From Betaproteobacteria bacterium (GTDB taxonomy: Bacteria > Pseudomonadota > Gammaproteobacteria > Burkholderiales > Rhodocyclaceae): a stretch of DNA of 14,942 nucleotides. A program made the position numbers and the translations under genes. This document shows positions 1 through 9,322 of this stretch, piece by piece. How positions within the stretch are numbered: position 1 is the first letter of the stretch; every line of letters starts with the position of its first letter. The stretch is taken from assembly GCA_028065725.1 (NCBI GenBank), contig JAPTVL010000141.1, positions 1 to 14,942 on the forward strand, read 5' to 3'. The notes beneath the pieces are model-generated. The model saw nothing but the letters and a program-made list of their open reading frames with translations. It made no database searches and had not been told where the DNA came from.

Positions 1-247
1 GGCGCGCATGCAGCAGGTCATGCGCGAGGCGACCAAGAATGGCGCGGGCGGGCTGCCGGCGGGTTCCGACGCCATGTCGACCTTGATGCAAAGCGCGATG
101 AATTTCACCACGCAAGCCTTCGACGCAGCGCAGAAAGCGCAGACCCAGGCGACGAAGATGGTGGCCGACGACGTGCAGAGCCTGAGCCAGGCGGCGGCCA
201 AGTCCGGCGCGGCGAAACCGGCTTCGGCGCGCAAGGGTGCGGCTTGA
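1..247 (+). CDS. Phasin family protein, C-terminal part (5' end outside the window)
   Basis: Phasins are amphipathic helical proteins that coat PHB granules and affect their number and size. The visible reading frame (codon phase starting at base 2) is open from the window edge and ends with TGA at 245-247, so this is the last ~80 codons of a longer gene. The tail has the typical phasin end: MSTLMQSAMNF, then AFDAAQKAQTQATKMV, then a low-complexity Ala/Lys/Ser end (AAKSGAAKPASARKGAA). There are no membrane segments and the composition favours helix. The internal ATG at base 8 is not the true start, since family members are usually about 170-200 residues. The phaB-like gene downstream at 6161 supports a PHB context. 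Other Ala-rich helical proteins could look similar over so short a stretch, so the call rests on both sequence style and context. Confidence 0.75.
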   Translation, partial: ARMQQVMREATKNGAGGLPAGSDAMSTLMQSAMNFTTQAFDAAQKAQTQATKMVADDVQSLSQAAAKSGAAKPASARKGAA

Positions 248-279
248 CGGTTTGATGCGGCGCGGGTCCGGCCACAGGC

Positions 280-582
280 ATGCGGGCCGCGACGCTCGTC
301 GCCGCGGCGCTTGCCGCAGCATTCGGCATGGGTTTGGCCTTCTCTTCCTCACATTCCTCCACGCCGATGATCCTGGCGCCCGGCACCCCGTTTGCCATCC
401 TGTTCACGGGAACAAACCGAAGCCGGCTCGCTGTTTCCTTGGGTTCTGTATTCACCAGCAGCATGGTGGATGGCAAGGCGGTCCGTCCGATCTTCATCAT
501 GGTTTCGCTTGACCTGGATGTGCTGAGCATCCTTCTGTCCCTGCTGCAGATCTGCGGCTTCCTGCCGGGCGGACGCCCGTGA
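280..582 (+). CDS. Hypothetical small exported or membrane protein (uncertain)
   Basis: This is a possible 100-residue protein that I do not recognise. It starts with a signal-like segment: a short basic start (MRAA), then an Ala/Leu/Gly-rich hydrophobic run to about residue 21, then a Ser-rich stretch. A second hydrophobic stretch lies near residues 72-94 (VSLDLDVLSILLSLLQICGF). About 77% of third codon positions are G or C by my count, which suits coding DNA in this genome but does not prove it. No good Shine-Dalgarno sequence precedes the ATG. It lies between the phasin stop and the efflux operon, with 52 nt to the next start. It may instead be a chance ORF or the remnant of a gene. No other convincing gene covers 248-634. 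Confidence 0.33.
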   Translation: MRAATLVAAALAAAFGMGLAFSSSHSSTPMILAPGTPFAILFTGTNRSRLAVSLGSVFTSSMVDGKAVRPIFIMVSLDLDVLSILLSLLQICGFLPGGRP

Positions 583-634
583 TTGCGGAATCGCGTCCTT
601 TCAGGGCGGCTCTTGGGGCCGCGGGCCGTTCCTC

Positions 635-1627
635 ATGATGTCCCGCCGTCGTCTTGGCTTCGGCGCACTGGCGGTTGTTCTGGCCGCAGGCGCGCTCCTG
701 CTCTGGACGCCGACCCGGCAGCTTCTGTTCGGCACAGCGCAGGCGCCGCGGACCGTTGTCGTGTCCGGCAATATCGAGGCGCATCAAAGCGTGCTGAGCT
801 TCACCAATGTGCAGGCGCCGATCATTGATCTGCCCTTCGATGAAGGCAAATCCGTCGCGGCCGGTACCGTGCTGGCCCGCGTCGATGACGGCTTCTATCG
901 GCAGCAATTGCAGATCGACCTGGCGGCGCTCGATGTCGCCCGCCAACAGATTGCCGTCAGCCAGAGCAATCTGGCGGCGGCGCAAAACACCGTCTTGAGC
1001 GATCGGCTCGATCTGGCAGAGAAAAAACGCGATCTCGAGCGCGATGCACAGCAGTTGAAGGTGGGTGCCGTCTCCCGCCAGACCTACGACCAGGCCCTCA
1101 CCGCCGCCGGGCAGTCGGCGGCTGCGCTGTCGCGCGATCAGGCACTGGTCAAGGTGGCCGTCAACAACGTCGGCCTTGCCGAGGCCAGCCTCAAGGACGC
1201 CGAGGCGAAGGTTGGGCTCGATCGCGTGACACTGTCCTACACGACTCTGAAGGCTCCGTTCAGCGGCGTCCTGGCGGTGCGGCAGGCCGAGCTGGGCGAA
1301 TTGGCCGGTCCAGGGGTGGCCATTTTCACGCTCGACGATCTCGACCATGTCTGGCTGCGGGCCTATCTGAACGAACAGGATATGGGCCGTGTACGTCTGG
1401 GGGAGCCGGCTTCGGTGACTACCGACACCTACCCTGGCCATGTCTATCACGGGCGCATCGGTTTCATCGCCTCCCAGGCCGAGTTCACGCCCAAGACGGT
1501 GGAGACCCATGCCGAACGCGTGACGCTGGTCTACCGAATCCGCATCGACATCGACAATCCGACGCACGAGCTGCTCCCAGGCATGCCTGCTCAGGCGGAA
1601 ATCGCACTTTTGCGCGCTGGGAAATGA
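635..1627 (+). CDS. HlyD-family periplasmic adaptor (membrane fusion) protein of an ABC exporter
   Basis: This 330-residue adaptor links an inner-membrane ABC exporter to an outer-membrane channel. An N-terminal signal anchor (about residues 6-27, Leu/Ala-rich) is followed by the first half of a lipoyl-like domain (VVSGNIEAHQ, then VQAPIIDLPFDEGKSVAAGTVLARVDD). A long coiled-coil hairpin covers about residues 90-190 and is rich in Gln, Ala and Leu. The second lipoyl half (TLKAPFSGVLAVRQAELGE) and a beta-barrel (LDHVWLRAYLNEQDMGRV) come next. This order is standard for the YbhG/HlyD group, and the length is normal. The start could be the ATG at 635 or the next one at 638; neither has a strong Shine-Dalgarno sequence. 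Its TGA overlaps the next ATG as ATGA (1624-1627), so it is translationally coupled to the ATPase gene. No TolC-like partner is in the window. Confidence 0.9.
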   Translation: MMSRRRLGFGALAVVLAAGALLLWTPTRQLLFGTAQAPRTVVVSGNIEAHQSVLSFTNVQAPIIDLPFDEGKSVAAGTVLARVDDGFYRQQLQIDLAALDVARQQIAVSQSNLAAAQNTVLSDRLDLAEKKRDLERDAQQLKVGAVSRQTYDQALTAAGQSAAALSRDQALVKVAVNNVGLAEASLKDAEAKVGLDRVTLSYTTLKAPFSGVLAVRQAELGELAGPGVAIFTLDDLDHVWLRAYLNEQDMGRVRLGEPASVTTDTYPGHVYHGRIGFIASQAEFTPKTVETHAERVTLVYRIRIDIDNPTHELLPGMPAQAEIALLRAGK

Positions 1628-2568
1628 CCGCAGATTCTGACGACATCGCCGTGCAGGTGCGCGAACTGCGCAAGAGTTTCGGGTCCGTGCGGGCGGTTCG
1701 GGGCGTGGATTTCGCCGTCTCGAAGGGGGAGATCTTCGGTCTTGTCGGGCCCGACGGCTCGGGGAAAACCACCGTCATGCGGATGCTGGCCGGGGTGCTG
1801 CGCCCGGACGCGGGAGGTATCGTGGTCGACGGCGTGGATGTGGTCGCCGACCCGGAGGCTGCCAAATTGCGCCTGAGCTATATGCCGCAGCGCTTCGGGC
1901 TCTACGAAGATCTCACCGTTGCGGAGAACATCTTCTTCTACGCCGAGCTTTTCGCCGTTCCCAGGCCGCAGCGCATCGCGCGCAAGCGGGAACTTCTGGA
2001 TGCGGCCGGCCTGTCGGCTTTTCAAAACAGACTGGCGGGCCAGCTCTCGGGTGGCATGAAACAAAAGCTCGGCCTGGTTTGTGCGCTGATCCACACGCCC
2101 CGCGTGCTTCTGCTCGACGAGCCGACGACGGGGGTCGATCCCGTATCGCGCCGCGACTTCTGGGCCATTCTCTACAACCTGCGGGAGAGCGGCGTTGCCA
2201 TCGTCTTGTCGACCGCCTACATGGACGAGGCCGAGCGCTGCTCGCGCCTGGCGCTGTTTCATGCGGGAGCCATCCCGCATTGCGACACCCCGGCTCGCCT
2301 GAAGAAGGCGATGCCGGGTGTCCTGCTCGCCATCACGGCGGCAAATCCGCGCGCCCTTCGCGAGGCACTCGCCGGCAAACCCGGCGTGCTCGGCATCCTG
2401 CTCATGGGCGACCGTGTCCACATCCGCGTCGACGATGCCGCGAAGCGAACCGCCGCGTTGCGCGACGTCCTCCGCGAGAGCGGCATCGTGGATGCCGAGA
2501 TCGAGCCCGCCGAGCCTGGGATCGAGGATGTCTTCGTCGCCCTGCTCGGGTCGGAAAAAGCAGCGTGA
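1624..2568 (+). CDS. ABC exporter ATPase 1 (nucleotide-binding domain, degenerate H-loop)
   Basis: This is a 314-residue cytoplasmic ATPase of the drug/multi-substrate ABC-2 exporter type, corresponding to the N-terminal half of fused proteins such as YbhF. Motifs in order: Walker A GPDGSGKT (42-49), Q-loop region YMPQRFGLYEDLT, signature LSGGMKQ (141-147), Walker B VLLLDEP (161-167) with catalytic Glu166, and D-loop GVDP. The H-loop, usually STHYMDEAE, reads STAYMDEAE here, so Ala198 replaces the switch histidine. The C-terminal ~80 residues form the small accessory domain common to this family (IEPAEPGIEDVFVALLG). The gene overlaps the adaptor upstream by ATGA and the second ATPase downstream by GTGA, implying fixed stoichiometry. 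The substrate cannot be read from the sequence. Confidence 0.92.
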   Translation: MTADSDDIAVQVRELRKSFGSVRAVRGVDFAVSKGEIFGLVGPDGSGKTTVMRMLAGVLRPDAGGIVVDGVDVVADPEAAKLRLSYMPQRFGLYEDLTVAENIFFYAELFAVPRPQRIARKRELLDAAGLSAFQNRLAGQLSGGMKQKLGLVCALIHTPRVLLLDEPTTGVDPVSRRDFWAILYNLRESGVAIVLSTAYMDEAERCSRLALFHAGAIPHCDTPARLKKAMPGVLLAITAANPRALREALAGKPGVLGILLMGDRVHIRVDDAAKRTAALRDVLRESGIVDAEIEPAEPGIEDVFVALLGSEKAA

Positions 2569-3521
2569 CCCACGACAGCGTGTCCTCCGTTGTCGCGCGC
2601 GGACTTACCAAGCGGTTCCAGGATTTCACGGCCGTGGACCACCTCGACCTGACCATCGGCAAGGGGGAGGTGATGGGTTTCATCGGTCCGAACGGGGCCG
2701 GAAAATCGACCGCCATCCGGATGCTCTGCGGCTTGCTGCGGCCGAGCGACGGCAGTGCTTCGGTCGCCGGATTCGACGTCGCTACCCGGCCCCAGGATGT
2801 ACGCGAGCATATTGGTTACATGTCCCAGAAGTTCTCGCTCTATGGCGATCTCACGGTGCGTGAGAATCTGCGCTTCTTCGGCGGCATCTACCGCGTTCCT
2901 CGCCGCGATATCGGCGAAAGAATGGCGTTCGCGGTCGCCATGGCCGGGCTGGCGGGCCGGGAAGACGCGCTGGTCGGCACCCTGGCGGGCGGCTGGAAGC
3001 AACGGCTTGCGCTCGGTTGCGCCATCCTGCATCGCCCGCCCGTCCTCTTTCTCGACGAGCCGACTTCGGGCGTGGAGCCCGAAGCCCGGCGCCGCTTCTG
3101 GGACCTGATTCATGACCTGGCCGCGGATGGCGTCACCGTTCTGGTGTCAACCCACTATATGGACGAAGCGGAGTACTGCAACCGCATCACGCTGATCGAC
3201 CGCGGCAAGCTCGTCGCGATCGGCAGCCCGAGCGAGTTGCGCACGCATGGGCTCGGAGGCGATCTGTTCGAGATCGCATGCAACCCGCTCGGAGCCGCGC
3301 TCAAGGCCCTGGCTGGCGCGCCCGGCATGGTCGAAGCGGCCATCTTCGGCGACAAGCTGCATGTCGTCCTCGGGCCCGGCGGCCTGCGCGCTGAGGATCT
3401 TCCTGTCTTTCTCGGCCAGCACGGGATCGAAGCCGGTCCGGCGCGCAAGGTCTTGGCGAGCCTGGAGGATGTATTCGTGAAACTCGTCTCGGGCAAGCAC
3501 GAGAACGGGAGCCCGCCATGA
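2565..3521 (+). CDS. ABC exporter ATPase 2 (nucleotide-binding domain)
   Basis: This is the second ATPase of the exporter, 318 residues if the GTG at 2565 is used. That start forms a GTGA overlap with the stop of ATPase 1 and has a weak GGAA ahead of it. An in-frame GTG at 2580 is the alternative. The frame stays open further upstream, but that stretch only shadows ATPase 1. Motifs: Walker A GPNGAGKS (41-48), Q-loop region YMSQKFSLYGDLT, signature LAGGWKQ (140-146, a variant of LSGGxxQ), Walker B VLFLDEP (160-166) with Glu165, D-loop GVEP instead of GVDP, and an intact H-loop STHYMDEAE with His197. The C-terminal accessory domain ends with ASLEDVFVKLVSG. It overlaps the first permease by ATGA. 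Together with ATPase 1 it most likely forms a heterodimer. Confidence 0.92.
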   Translation: MTHDSVSSVVARGLTKRFQDFTAVDHLDLTIGKGEVMGFIGPNGAGKSTAIRMLCGLLRPSDGSASVAGFDVATRPQDVREHIGYMSQKFSLYGDLTVRENLRFFGGIYRVPRRDIGERMAFAVAMAGLAGREDALVGTLAGGWKQRLALGCAILHRPPVLFLDEPTSGVEPEARRRFWDLIHDLAADGVTVLVSTHYMDEAEYCNRITLIDRGKLVAIGSPSELRTHGLGGDLFEIACNPLGAALKALAGAPGMVEAAIFGDKLHVVLGPGGLRAEDLPVFLGQHGIEAGPARKVLASLEDVFVKLVSGKHENGSPP

Positions 3522-4654
3522 ATCTGCGGCGCCTTTTCGCCATGGCGTACAAGGAGGCGCTGCAGATCCTGCGGGACCCGCGCAGCCTGGCCATCGCGCT
3601 GTTCATGCCGCTGATGCAAATGGCCCTGCTCGGCTACGGCGTGAGCCTGGACATCAAGCACGTTCCCATGTGCGTGTATGACCAGGAGAACAGTCAGCTC
3701 AGTCGCGCCATCGTGGACCGCTTCGATGCCGCCGGTTGGTTTTCCGTGAGCAAGGTGCTCCACAACCAGGCTGGAATCCGCAATGCCATGAACGGCGGGC
3801 AATGCATCGCCGCCATTGTGATTCCCGTCGACTTCTCGCGCGTCCTGGCCGCCACGGGCACGGCATCCTTGCAAGCCGTTTTCGACGCGACCGACGTCAA
3901 CACGACCAATATCGCGCTGGGCTACATCCAGGGCGTGGTCGCGCAGGCCAACGCCCAGATCCAGACGCAATGGGCGGCCGCACATGGAGTTCGGCCCTCG
4001 CTCCTCGGCCAAGTCGATCTCGAGCCCAGCACCTGGTTCAACGAAACCCTGGACAGTCGCAACTTCATCATTCCCGGCGTGGTCGCGGTCATCCTCGCCC
4101 TGGTCGGCGCGCAGCTCACCTCGCTGACCGTTTCGAGGGAGTGGGAGCGGGGAACCATGGAGCAGTTGATCTCCACCCCGGTCACGGCCCTGGAGGTCAT
4201 GCTCGGCAAGCTCATTCCGTATTTCATCATCGGCCTGGTCGACGCCACGATCTGCCTTGCCGGCGCCGTGTTCTGGTTCGGCGTTCCTTTCCGAGGGAAT
4301 CTGGGCACCCTGTTCGTGGCCACCGCGCTCTTCAGCCTGGTCATCCTGGGTATCGGCTATCTGATTTCGGTGCACATCCGAAGCCAGCTCGGGGCGAGCC
4401 AGATCGCCTTGCTCGTAACCATGCTGCCAACCACGCTGCTGTCCGGCTACACCTTCCCGATCGATCAGATGCCGGCCCCGATCCAGGCCCTGACGCTCAT
4501 CGTCTATCCCAGGTACTACGTCACCATCCTGCGCGCCATTTTCCTCAAGGGCAGCAGTCTGGCCGATCTGTGGCAGCCGCTTCTCGCTCTGGTGGCCTTC
4601 GCCGTGCTCATCGTCTGGCTGGCCGCGCGGGCCTTTCACAAACGGCTGGACTAG
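3518..4654 (+). CDS. ABC-2 type permease 1 (YbhS/YbhR-like)
   Basis: This 378-residue inner-membrane subunit is one half of the transmembrane channel. A cytoplasmic start with the family motif KEALQILRDPRSL leads into a first membrane segment (about residues 26-44). A periplasmic domain of roughly 140 residues follows, containing DATDVNTTNIALGYI and WFNETLDSRNFIIPG. The C-terminal half has five hydrophobic segments (about 187-208, 235-258, 265-290, 300-322 and 350-371). The coupling-helix region REWERGTMEQLISTPV, which contacts the ATPase, lies just after the second segment. The length is typical for ABC-2 permeases with a large periplasmic domain. The ATG overlaps the ATPase stop (ATGA). It is homologous to the next gene, and the pair presumably forms a heterodimer. 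The substrate is unknown; cationic drugs and other compounds are known for the E. coli relative. Confidence 0.9.
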   Translation: MNLRRLFAMAYKEALQILRDPRSLAIALFMPLMQMALLGYGVSLDIKHVPMCVYDQENSQLSRAIVDRFDAAGWFSVSKVLHNQAGIRNAMNGGQCIAAIVIPVDFSRVLAATGTASLQAVFDATDVNTTNIALGYIQGVVAQANAQIQTQWAAAHGVRPSLLGQVDLEPSTWFNETLDSRNFIIPGVVAVILALVGAQLTSLTVSREWERGTMEQLISTPVTALEVMLGKLIPYFIIGLVDATICLAGAVFWFGVPFRGNLGTLFVATALFSLVILGIGYLISVHIRSQLGASQIALLVTMLPTTLLSGYTFPIDQMPAPIQALTLIVYPRYYVTILRAIFLKGSSLADLWQPLLALVAFAVLIVWLAARAFHKRLD

Positions 4655-4668
4655 GGCCTGTTCACGCT

Positions 4669-5802
4669 ATGTTCGACCGCCTGTTCGTCATGCTGATGAA
4701 GGAGTTTCTGGAAATCCGGCGGGATCGCTGGGCGATGTTTCGCCTCATCGTTCCCATGCTCGTCCAGATGCTGGTGTTCGGCTATGCCGCGACATTCACC
4801 GTGCATCACGTCGCAACGGCCGTTCTCGACCTCGACCAAAGCCAGGCCAGCCGCAGCCTGATCTCGCATTTCGTGGCATCGTCCCGTTTCGACGTGGTCG
4901 ATACGGCCCAGAACAGCAGCGGGATCACCCGCGCCATTGATCAGGACGTGGCCGTCATCGCCATCGTCATCCACGCCGGCTTCGAGCGGGATCTCGAGAA
5001 CGGGAAAGGCGCGCCGTTGCAAGTCATCGTGGATGGAACCAACTCCAACACGGCCTTGATCGCGCTCGGCTATATCAGCCAGATCGTCGCCCAATTCTCC
5101 GCGGATGAAGCCAGCCGGCTGGCGTTCCCCCACCAGAGTCTCGCCAGGCCCGAGCTCGGCATCACGCTTCAAGCGCGCCCCTGGTTCAACGAGAGTCTCG
5201 ACGACCGCTGGTTTTTCATTCCCGGCGTGATCGGCAGTCTGACGCTGCTGCAGATCGTCAGTCTCACGGCATTCGCCATCGTGCGGGAGCGCGAGGTCGG
5301 TACGCTCGAGCAGATCATGGTCAGCCCGATCCGGCCCGCCGAGTTCATTCTTGGAAAAACCTTGCCATTCTTTCTCATCGGGCTCGGCGACATCGCCCTC
5401 GTGAGCACCTTTGGCATCTTCTGGTTTCATGTGCCGTTCATCGGCAATCCCTTGGTCATGCTGGTTGGAGCCTGCCTGTTTCTCCTGGCCGTCGTGGGGA
5501 TGGGCCTGCTGCTGTCCACCTTCTCGAAAACGCAGCAGCAGGCCTTTGCGCTCAATTTCTTCTTCGTCAATCCCTTTTTCATTCTTTCCGGATTTGCCTT
5601 TCCGATCGCGGCCATGCCCAAGCTGCTGCAGTGGGTCACCATCATCAATCCCCTGCGGTACTTTCTCGTCGTCATCCGTTCGGTTTTTCTCAAGGGGGTC
5701 GGATTCGAGGTTCTTTGGCCCGATCTCGCAGCGTTGGCCTTGCTGGCCTCGGTGATGCTGACGATCAGCGTGCTGCGCTTTCGCTCTTCACTCGATTCAT
5801 GA
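4669..5802 (+). CDS. ABC-2 type permease 2 (YbhR/YbhS-like)
   Basis: This is the second channel half, 377 residues, with the same architecture as permease 1: KEFLEIRRDRWAMF before the first membrane segment, a periplasmic domain with DGTNSNTALIALGYI and WFNESLDDRWFFIPGV, the coupling motif REREVGTLEQIMVSPI, then further membrane segments with PFFILSGFAFPI and INPLRYFLVVIRSVFLKG. The ATG at 4669 lies 14 nt after the previous stop. It is chosen because the protein from there aligns end to end with permease 1. The frame is open much further upstream, but that part is the shadow of permease 1. There is no clear Shine-Dalgarno sequence, so translation may depend on ribosomes finishing permease 1. 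This is the last gene of the exporter operon. Confidence 0.88.
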   Translation: MFDRLFVMLMKEFLEIRRDRWAMFRLIVPMLVQMLVFGYAATFTVHHVATAVLDLDQSQASRSLISHFVASSRFDVVDTAQNSSGITRAIDQDVAVIAIVIHAGFERDLENGKGAPLQVIVDGTNSNTALIALGYISQIVAQFSADEASRLAFPHQSLARPELGITLQARPWFNESLDDRWFFIPGVIGSLTLLQIVSLTAFAIVREREVGTLEQIMVSPIRPAEFILGKTLPFFLIGLGDIALVSTFGIFWFHVPFIGNPLVMLVGACLFLLAVVGMGLLLSTFSKTQQQAFALNFFFVNPFFILSGFAFPIAAMPKLLQWVTIINPLRYFLVVIRSVFLKGVGFEVLWPDLAALALLASVMLTISVLRFRSSLDS

Positions 5803-5982
5803 ACACGGGGCGAACATTGCAGGGATCATGGGTTTCATGGGCAGGCACCGATCCGATGAAGCCGTGCGTTGCGCCTGGTGCCGTCACTCCTGATGCACGT
5901 CAAGGAAATTCGGCGCGAAACCGAGCAGACTTTGCGTTCCTTCCTACTTTGCGGGAGCCGGGCGATGGGCGGCACGACGTCC

Positions 5983-5996
5983 TTGATAGGGCTCAG
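5983..5996. promoter_or_regulatory. Possible FNR/ANR-like binding site upstream of phaB
   Basis: The sequence TTGATAGGGCTCAG matches 8 of 10 defined bases of the FNR/ANR consensus TTGAT-N4-ATCAA. It lies about 165 nt before the phaB start. One such match can occur by chance, so this is a candidate only. Confidence 0.25.
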
Positions 5997-5997
5997 A

Positions 5998-6015
5998 AGG
6001 CCCGGGTGCGGGCCT
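5998..6015. terminator. GC-rich hairpin, possible terminator of the exporter operon
   Basis: AGGCCCG and CGGGCCT form a perfect 7-bp stem around a 4-nt loop (GGTG). No T-run follows on either strand, so it is not a classical intrinsic terminator. It could act as a weak or Rho-assisted terminator, a transcript-end stabiliser or a regulatory structure next to the FNR-like site. Confidence 0.3.
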
Positions 6016-6160
6016 CGACAGGAATCTCCACGGCCTTGTGGCTGTCTGATGAACCGTGCCGCCCTGGAACACGGGCTGTTTGGGTGGGTCGACCCGCCGC
6101 CGTGCGGGCATCCAGGCCCTGGGTCACCATTCGCGCCCGTTCACATTCCTGGAGACCAAC

Positions 6161-6886
6161 ATGACAAAACTCGCACTCGTCACCGGCGGCACACGCGGCA
6201 TTGGTGCGGCCATTGCCGAACGCCTGCAACGCGAAGGTCATCGCGTTGCCGTGACCTTTCACGGCAACGACGCAGCGGCGCGCGCTTTTCAGGACCAGAC
6301 CGGCATTGCCGCCTACAAGTGGGACGTGGCCGACGCCGAGGCCTGTCAGGCAGGTGTGCAGAAGCTGCAGGTCGATCTCGGCCAACCGGTGGAGATCCTG
6401 GTCAACAACGCCGGGATTACCCGCGACGCCTCGCTGCACAAGATGACCCTCGAGCAATGGCACGCCGTGATCGCGACGGATCTCAGCGCCTGCTTCAACA
6501 TGAGCCGCGTCGTGATCGAGGGCATGCGGTCCCGCAACTGGGGGCGCATCGTCAACATCGCCTCGATCAACGGCCAGAAAGGCCAGTTCGGCCAGACCAA
6601 CTACGCGGCAGCCAAGGCCGGCATGATCGGTTTCACCAAGGCCCTTGCGCTGGAGTCGGCGCGCAAAGGCATCACGGTCAACGCGGTGGCGCCAGGCTAC
6701 ACGGCCACCGATATGGTGTCTGCCGTGGACTCCAAGGTCCTGGAAGGCGTGATTGCGCAAATTCCCGTCGGCAGGCTGGCGCAGCCGGCAGAAATCGCCC
6801 ATGCCGTAGCGTTCCTCGTTGATGCGCAGTCGGGTTTCATCACGGGCTCTACGCTGAGCGTCAACGGCGGCCAGTATCTGGTCTGA
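6161..6886 (+). CDS. phaB: Acetoacetyl-CoA reductase (PhaB), short-chain dehydrogenase
   Basis: PhaB reduces acetoacetyl-CoA to (R)-3-hydroxybutyryl-CoA with NADPH, the second step of PHB synthesis in the cytoplasm. The 241-residue protein has the Rossmann motif TGGTRGIG (8-15), NNAG (82-85), and the active-site Ser135, Tyr148 and Lys152. The stretch INGQKGQFGQTNY (136-148) is characteristic of PhaB and sets it apart from general FabG enzymes. The end, SGFITGSTLSVNGGQYLV, also fits. The position of the tetrad asparagine (Asn110 in the Cupriavidus enzyme) is Asp107 here. The start at 6161 has a good ribosome site (GGAGA at about 6151-6155). The frame is open further upstream but only over the spacer. 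No phaA or phaC lies in the window, so this may be an extra copy tied to the phasin and N-ATPase genes. Confidence 0.88.
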   Translation: MTKLALVTGGTRGIGAAIAERLQREGHRVAVTFHGNDAAARAFQDQTGIAAYKWDVADAEACQAGVQKLQVDLGQPVEILVNNAGITRDASLHKMTLEQWHAVIATDLSACFNMSRVVIEGMRSRNWGRIVNIASINGQKGQFGQTNYAAAKAGMIGFTKALALESARKGITVNAVAPGYTATDMVSAVDSKVLEGVIAQIPVGRLAQPAEIAHAVAFLVDAQSGFITGSTLSVNGGQYLV

Positions 6887-9004
<2,118 letters not shown>

Positions 9005-9025
9005 GCAGGCTGGAGGACAGGAGCC

Positions 9026-9322
9026 ATGGCCGTGCCACCGAACCCACCCGACGACGCCAACGACCCGCTGGTGCACGAGGCCCGGCGTCGCGGCGAGCGG
9101 CACAAACGATGGCTGCGCGAGGGCCAGCTCTCCGTGGCGCACCGGCTGGCGCAGATCGGCGTGCTCGGCTGGATCATCGTTCTCCCCCTGTTGCTTGGGA
9201 TCTATGCCGGCCGTTGGCTCGACCGCATCTTCGACACGGGTTTGTTCTTCACGGCACCCCTGTTGATGCTTGGATTGGCGCTGGGCTGCTGGTCGGCCTG
9301 GACATGGATGAAAAGCGCATGA
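9026..9322 (+). CDS. atpQ: N-ATPase accessory membrane protein AtpQ (AtpI-like)
   Basis: This is a 98-residue inner-membrane protein. A hydrophilic, charged N-terminus (1-40) is followed by two membrane segments (about 43-62 and 72-95). The turn carries GIYAGRWLDRIF (58-69), typical of the AtpI/AtpQ group, in which AtpI relatives are linked to c-ring assembly and divalent cation handling. The position between atpC and atpR is diagnostic of N-ATPase operons. A strong Shine-Dalgarno sequence (AGGAG at 9018-9022) precedes the ATG. The stop overlaps the atpR ATG (ATGA), so the two small proteins are co-translated. Confidence 0.88.
   Translation: MAVPPNPPDDANDPLVHEARRRGERHKRWLREGQLSVAHRLAQIGVLGWIIVLPLLLGIYAGRWLDRIFDTGLFFTAPLLMLGLALGCWSAWTWMKSA

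Larger units (their letters stand above)
5803..6160 (+). other. Intergenic spacer between exporter operon and phaB
   Basis: This stretch of about 358 nt has no convincing gene. An open frame starts at the ATGA overlapping the permease stop (5799) and runs to 6164, but its product is rich in Arg, Trp and Pro with no recognisable motif, so I treat it as non-coding. The spacer holds an FNR-like imperfect palindrome (5983-5996), a GC-rich hairpin (5998-6015), a short perfect palindrome GGGTCGACCC (6086-6095) and the phaB ribosome-binding site. The phaB promoter is presumably here, but I could not pick a convincing -35/-10 pair. Confidence 0.6.

Noticed and set aside
497..1567. Long minus-strand open frame opposite the HlyD gene (356 codons)
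   Set aside because: Arg/Gly/His-rich product without motifs; it mirrors the GC-rich codons of a clear + strand adaptor gene.
2079..2564. N-terminal extension of ATPase 2 in its own frame
   Set aside because: It overlaps the end of ATPase 1 and is Arg/Pro-rich; the GTG at 2565 with the GTGA overlap gives a normal family length.
3155..4639. Long minus-strand open frame opposite ATPase 2 and permease 1 (494 codons)
   Set aside because: Asp/Glu/Gly/His-rich low-quality translation; the + strand shows intact ABC exporter motifs throughout.
3736..4668. N-terminal extension of permease 2 in its own frame
   Set aside because: It is the shadow of permease 1; the protein from 4669 aligns end to end with permease 1.
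6161..6886. FabG (3-oxoacyl-ACP reductase) as identity
   Set aside because: The NGQKGQFGQTNY active-site stretch is characteristic of PhaB acetoacetyl-CoA reductases.
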